8,885 bases of DNA from an uncultured Candidatus Saccharibacteria bacterium. GTDB lineage: Bacteria; Patescibacteria; Saccharimonadia; Saccharimonadales; UBA6022. Below are positions 7,021 through 8,885 of this stretch, piece after piece (position 1 is the stretch's first letter; every line of letters starts with the position of its first letter). The translations under genes were made by a program, and so were the position numbers. Below the pieces are notes generated by a model that did no database searches, had not been told where the DNA came from, and worked only from the letters and a program-made list of their open reading frames with translations. Where the stretch lies: positions 1 through 8,885 of the forward strand of contig CAMPJF010000037.1 in the NCBI GenBank assembly GCA_946886725.1. The letters run 5' to 3'.

Positions 7021-7027
7021 GAAGGGA
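7021..7027 (+). promoter_or_regulatory. Shine-Dalgarno-like GAAGGGA before the membrane-protein gene
   Basis: This is the purine-rich sequence nearest the open frame. It is 1 nt from GTG 7029, 7 nt from CTG 7035 and 10 nt from TTG 7038. By spacing it favours a start slightly downstream of 7029, at the cost of a rarer start codon. Confidence 0.45.
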
Positions 7028-7028
7028 A

Positions 7029-8222
7029 GTGAGGCTGTTGTCTCGCATCAAAGAAATGACCCGCGAGGTCGTTCGCGAAGGCGAAGATCGTCGTGCGACA
7101 TTTACCGCTCAGGGTACGCCGCTGCGCATTTACAAGTGGTGGCATCGTCATACGAAGCGTCAGGTGACTAAAGAGAATTTTTGTCATTATTGCCGCGTTG
7201 TTGCAATTTGGGCGCCACTGATGTTCATTCGGATGCTGCTCGCAAGGGTATTTGGCGACCGTCAGTTCTGGATTTGCATGGCACTTGCTATTGCAGCGGT
7301 CCTTGTCGGTACGGGCATCGCATTCCCTGGTGAAGTCGGGGTAGTGTTGTTTTGGATTGTCGTAGCATGCGCAGCCATAGTGGGCTTTATAGTGGGGATT
7401 GCGCTCTCTGACTACGTCAAAGATAAAAGTGAATTTGATGACATGTCAAAACGCCTGAAAATCATCACAGCAGCGGTAGCGCTAGTGACTATTCCAGCAG
7501 TAGTATGCGGCTTTACTGTCGGTATTATCTGGAACGGCCTAACGGGCAAAGCGGCGCGCCGCTTTTACCGTTGGCTGGGAGATGCTCGCCTGGTAAAGGG
7601 TCGCGTATCTCCGGCTAGCTTGCTTTTGTGGGCAGCTGCGGGGGCTGTTGTCGCGCTGAGTATTGTCGGTAACTGGTGGATTGTGCCTTTGGTCGTAGCT
7701 GTACTTGTGATGATTGTCGTCGCAGGGCGATGGGCTGCGGAAAGACTCGGCTTTTATTTGGCGCAACAGCGTCTTGATCGCCGTGTCAGTGCCGAGAACG
7801 TAGCGAGGCAGCGCAGTCTTGCTGCGCTTGAGCCGATACTGCGTATGATATTTGATCATCTTCATCCCGAACATAGCGAGGAGGAGTACTGGGACTGGCA
7901 TCGTCAATACGTCGAGCGTACAGAACGACGTAAGTCAAAAGGTATATGGAGTGACATCTATAATTATGCTTCGCCGTATTACTTTCCTGATTGGGATGAT
8001 TGGAATGAAGAATTGTTCACGTCTGTCGAGGATAGACTGACGGCGCTTCATCAGGAGCGTTGGCAGTCGCAACGTCAATCAGAACAGAAGCGAGAGGCAC
8101 TGGTAAAGAAGGTGTCGTCGCCGTTCACTGCAACTGGTGACTTCGTCATTCTACTGGCGCAATTTATTCGAGTCAGTAAGTGGAAAATCTGTCCGGTCGT
8201 CGAACTTCCCAAAGATCTCTAA
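7029..8222 (+). CDS. Multi-pass membrane protein of unknown function
   Basis: I do not recognise this 397-residue protein. A strongly basic N-terminus (residues 1-49, rich in Arg/Lys) leads into a short Cys-containing segment, FCHYC (51-55), and an amphipathic stretch to about 75. Five probable membrane helices follow near 80-99, 104-127, 145-168, 196-213 and 216-234. The last 160 residues are mainly soluble and charged, with an aromatic/acidic patch (EEYWDWHRQY at 285-294; YYFPDWDDWNEELF at 317-330), then a hydrophobic stretch (371-380) and the end KICPVVELPKDL. From the basic N-terminus I infer that it lies inside the cell; five helices would then put the C-terminus outside. The start is uncertain: GTG 7029 lies almost on top of the GAAGGGA ribosome-binding sequence, while TTG 7038, 10 nt after it, or ATG 7056 are alternatives. 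It sits alone between prfB and a strong terminator, just before ftsE. Base composition looks like that of its neighbours. Confidence 0.83.
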   Translation: MRLLSRIKEMTREVVREGEDRRATFTAQGTPLRIYKWWHRHTKRQVTKENFCHYCRVVAIWAPLMFIRMLLARVFGDRQFWICMALAIAAVLVGTGIAFPGEVGVVLFWIVVACAAIVGFIVGIALSDYVKDKSEFDDMSKRLKIITAAVALVTIPAVVCGFTVGIIWNGLTGKAARRFYRWLGDARLVKGRVSPASLLLWAAAGAVVALSIVGNWWIVPLVVAVLVMIVVAGRWAAERLGFYLAQQRLDRRVSAENVARQRSLAALEPILRMIFDHLHPEHSEEEYWDWHRQYVERTERRKSKGIWSDIYNYASPYYFPDWDDWNEELFTSVEDRLTALHQERWQSQRQSEQKREALVKKVSSPFTATGDFVILLAQFIRVSKWKICPVVELPKDL

Positions 8223-8226
8223 TAGG

Positions 8227-8270
8227 ACAGCCCTGACACCCGCGAAATATGCGGGCGTCAGGGCTGTTTT
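8227..8270 (+). terminator. Strong intrinsic terminator after the membrane-protein gene
   Basis: ACAGCCCTGAC (8227-8237) pairs with GTCAGGGCTGT (8257-8267). One A-C mismatch follows, then CCCGC (8239-8243) pairs with GCGGG (8251-8255) around a GAAATAT loop. The 16 paired bases are followed by a short T-run (8267-8270). The hairpin starts 4 nt after the stop codon and isolates ftsE from upstream transcription. Confidence 0.9.
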
Positions 8271-8295
8271 AATGTCTGGTCTAAATATGTGCTTA

Positions 8296-8304
8296 TGCTA
8301 TAAT
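8296..8304 (+). promoter_or_regulatory. Extended -10 promoter of ftsE
   Basis: TGC plus a perfect TATAAT (8299-8304) forms an extended -10 box just downstream of the terminator. No recognisable -35 hexamer lies at 16-18 nt (CTGGTC at 8276-8281), so the extension probably compensates. The expected transcription start, near 8311, is only about 4 nt before the ftsE ATG. Confidence 0.72.
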
Positions 8305-8314
8305 AACAACAGCA

Positions 8315-8885
8315 ATGATATTACTAGATCGCGTCACCAAATCATACGGTAAAGATATGAAACCGGCGCTTAACCGTATTAGTTTACATGTCGAGCCAAA
8401 AGAGTTCGTTATTCTTGTCGGCACAAGTGGCGCAGGGAAGACAACGCTCCTTCGTCTATTGACGCGTGAAGAAAAACCAACCAGCGGCAAAATCGTCGTC
8501 GGTGGTATTGACTATGACACATTAAAGGACAAGCATATCCCACTGCTGCGTCGTAAAATCGGCGTCGTTTTCCAAGATTTTAAATTACTTCCACAGCGAA
8601 CCGTCTTTGAAAATATCGCTTTTGCACTTGAAATTGCCGGTATGACTAATCGTGAAATCAAAAACACAGTCCCAAAGGTTATCGAGCTTGTTGGATTAAC
8701 GGGCAAGGAAAAGAACTTTCCACATCAGTTGTCTGGTGGCGAGCGTCAGCGCGTGGCGATTGCTCGTGCAGTCGTGCGCCAGCCAAAGATTCTGATCGCT
8801 GACGAGCCGACAGGTAACCTTGATCCAAAGCATAGTTGGGATATTGTCCGCCTACTAGAGAAGATTAACAAATATGGGACAACAG
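8315..8885 (+). CDS. ftsE: Cell division ATP-binding protein FtsE (3' end beyond the window)
   Basis: FtsE is the cytosolic ABC ATPase that pairs with the membrane protein FtsX to control peptidoglycan hydrolases at the division site. The first 190 residues are present and the frame is still open at the last base. Visible motifs are Walker A GTSGAGKTT (36-44), the Q-loop in FQDFKLLPQRTVFENIAFAL (86-105; Q87), a wording typical of FtsE, the signature LSGGERQR (139-146), and Walker B ILIADEPTGNLD (159-170) with catalytic E164. The H-loop lies outside the window. The ATG at 8315 gives the normal FtsE N-terminus (MILLDRVTKSYG), yet it has no Shine-Dalgarno and follows the TATAAT box by only 10 nt, which implies a leaderless or near-leaderless mRNA. 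ftsX is expected next but is not visible. LolD- or MacB-type ABC proteins share this fold, but the FtsE-specific Q-loop region and the synteny with prfB make FtsE much likelier. Confidence 0.94.
   Translation, partial: MILLDRVTKSYGKDMKPALNRISLHVEPKEFVILVGTSGAGKTTLLRLLTREEKPTSGKIVVGGIDYDTLKDKHIPLLRRKIGVVFQDFKLLPQRTVFENIAFALEIAGMTNREIKNTVPKVIELVGLTGKEKNFPHQLSGGERQRVAIARAVVRQPKILIADEPTGNLDPKHSWDIVRLLEKINKYGTT

Noticed and set aside
7539..7907. Open frame of 122 codons on the - strand inside the membrane-protein gene
   Set aside because: The + strand frame is longer, has coherent membrane helices and ends at a matched terminator. The antisense product has no recognisable features.
1..8885. Mobile elements, CRISPR arrays, tRNA or riboswitch genes
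   Set aside because: No terminal inverted repeats, spaced repeat arrays, cloverleaf sequences or transposase/integrase motifs were seen. All intergenic gaps are under 150 nt and are explained by promoters, terminators and the octamer cluster.

Overview
The window reads as a housekeeping stretch of a small-genome bacterium of the Candidate Phyla Radiation, most likely a Saccharibacteria (TM7) genome. This assignment rests on protein style rather than a marker gene: a SecA without the zinc-binding tail but with an acidic insertion in NBD1, a MurD with a GSKGKGT P-loop, tight gene packing, intermediate GC and strong TATAAT boxes. All genes are on the + strand. I see no tRNA, rRNA, CRISPR, insertion sequence or integrase.

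Layout. A promoter with an extended -10 box drives hpf (ribosome hibernation factor, 60-434), which ends at a clean intrinsic terminator (461-486). A second promoter (-10 at 525-530) opens a compact four-gene run: secA (582-3203), an M16 zinc protease (3227-4513), murD (4516-5850) and prfB (5851-6936). The gaps are 23, 2 and 0 nt, so this is very probably one operon. A 92-nt spacer with repeated CCTATTAA octamers precedes a multi-pass membrane protein of unknown function (about 7029-8222). That gene ends at a long terminator hairpin (8227-8270). A third promoter (-10 at 8299-8304) then starts ftsE (8315 to the window edge) with almost no 5' leader.

How the genes fit together. The order hpf-secA-prfB-ftsE matches the backbone known from Gram-positive bacteria such as Bacillus subtilis (yvyD-secA-prfB-...-ftsE-ftsX). 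Here it is interrupted by the M16 protease plus murD, and by the membrane protein. The functions cover ribosome dormancy, protein export, proteolysis, peptidoglycan precursor synthesis, translation termination and divisome or cell-wall hydrolase control, which suits a coordinated growth and envelope locus.

I found no new defence or mobile system. The points most worth a second look are the unknown membrane protein with its repeat-bearing upstream region, the near-leaderless ftsE transcript, the GHGGQ change beside the RF2 catalytic loop together with the absence of the usual RF2 frameshift, the altered MurD motifs, and the protease beside secA.
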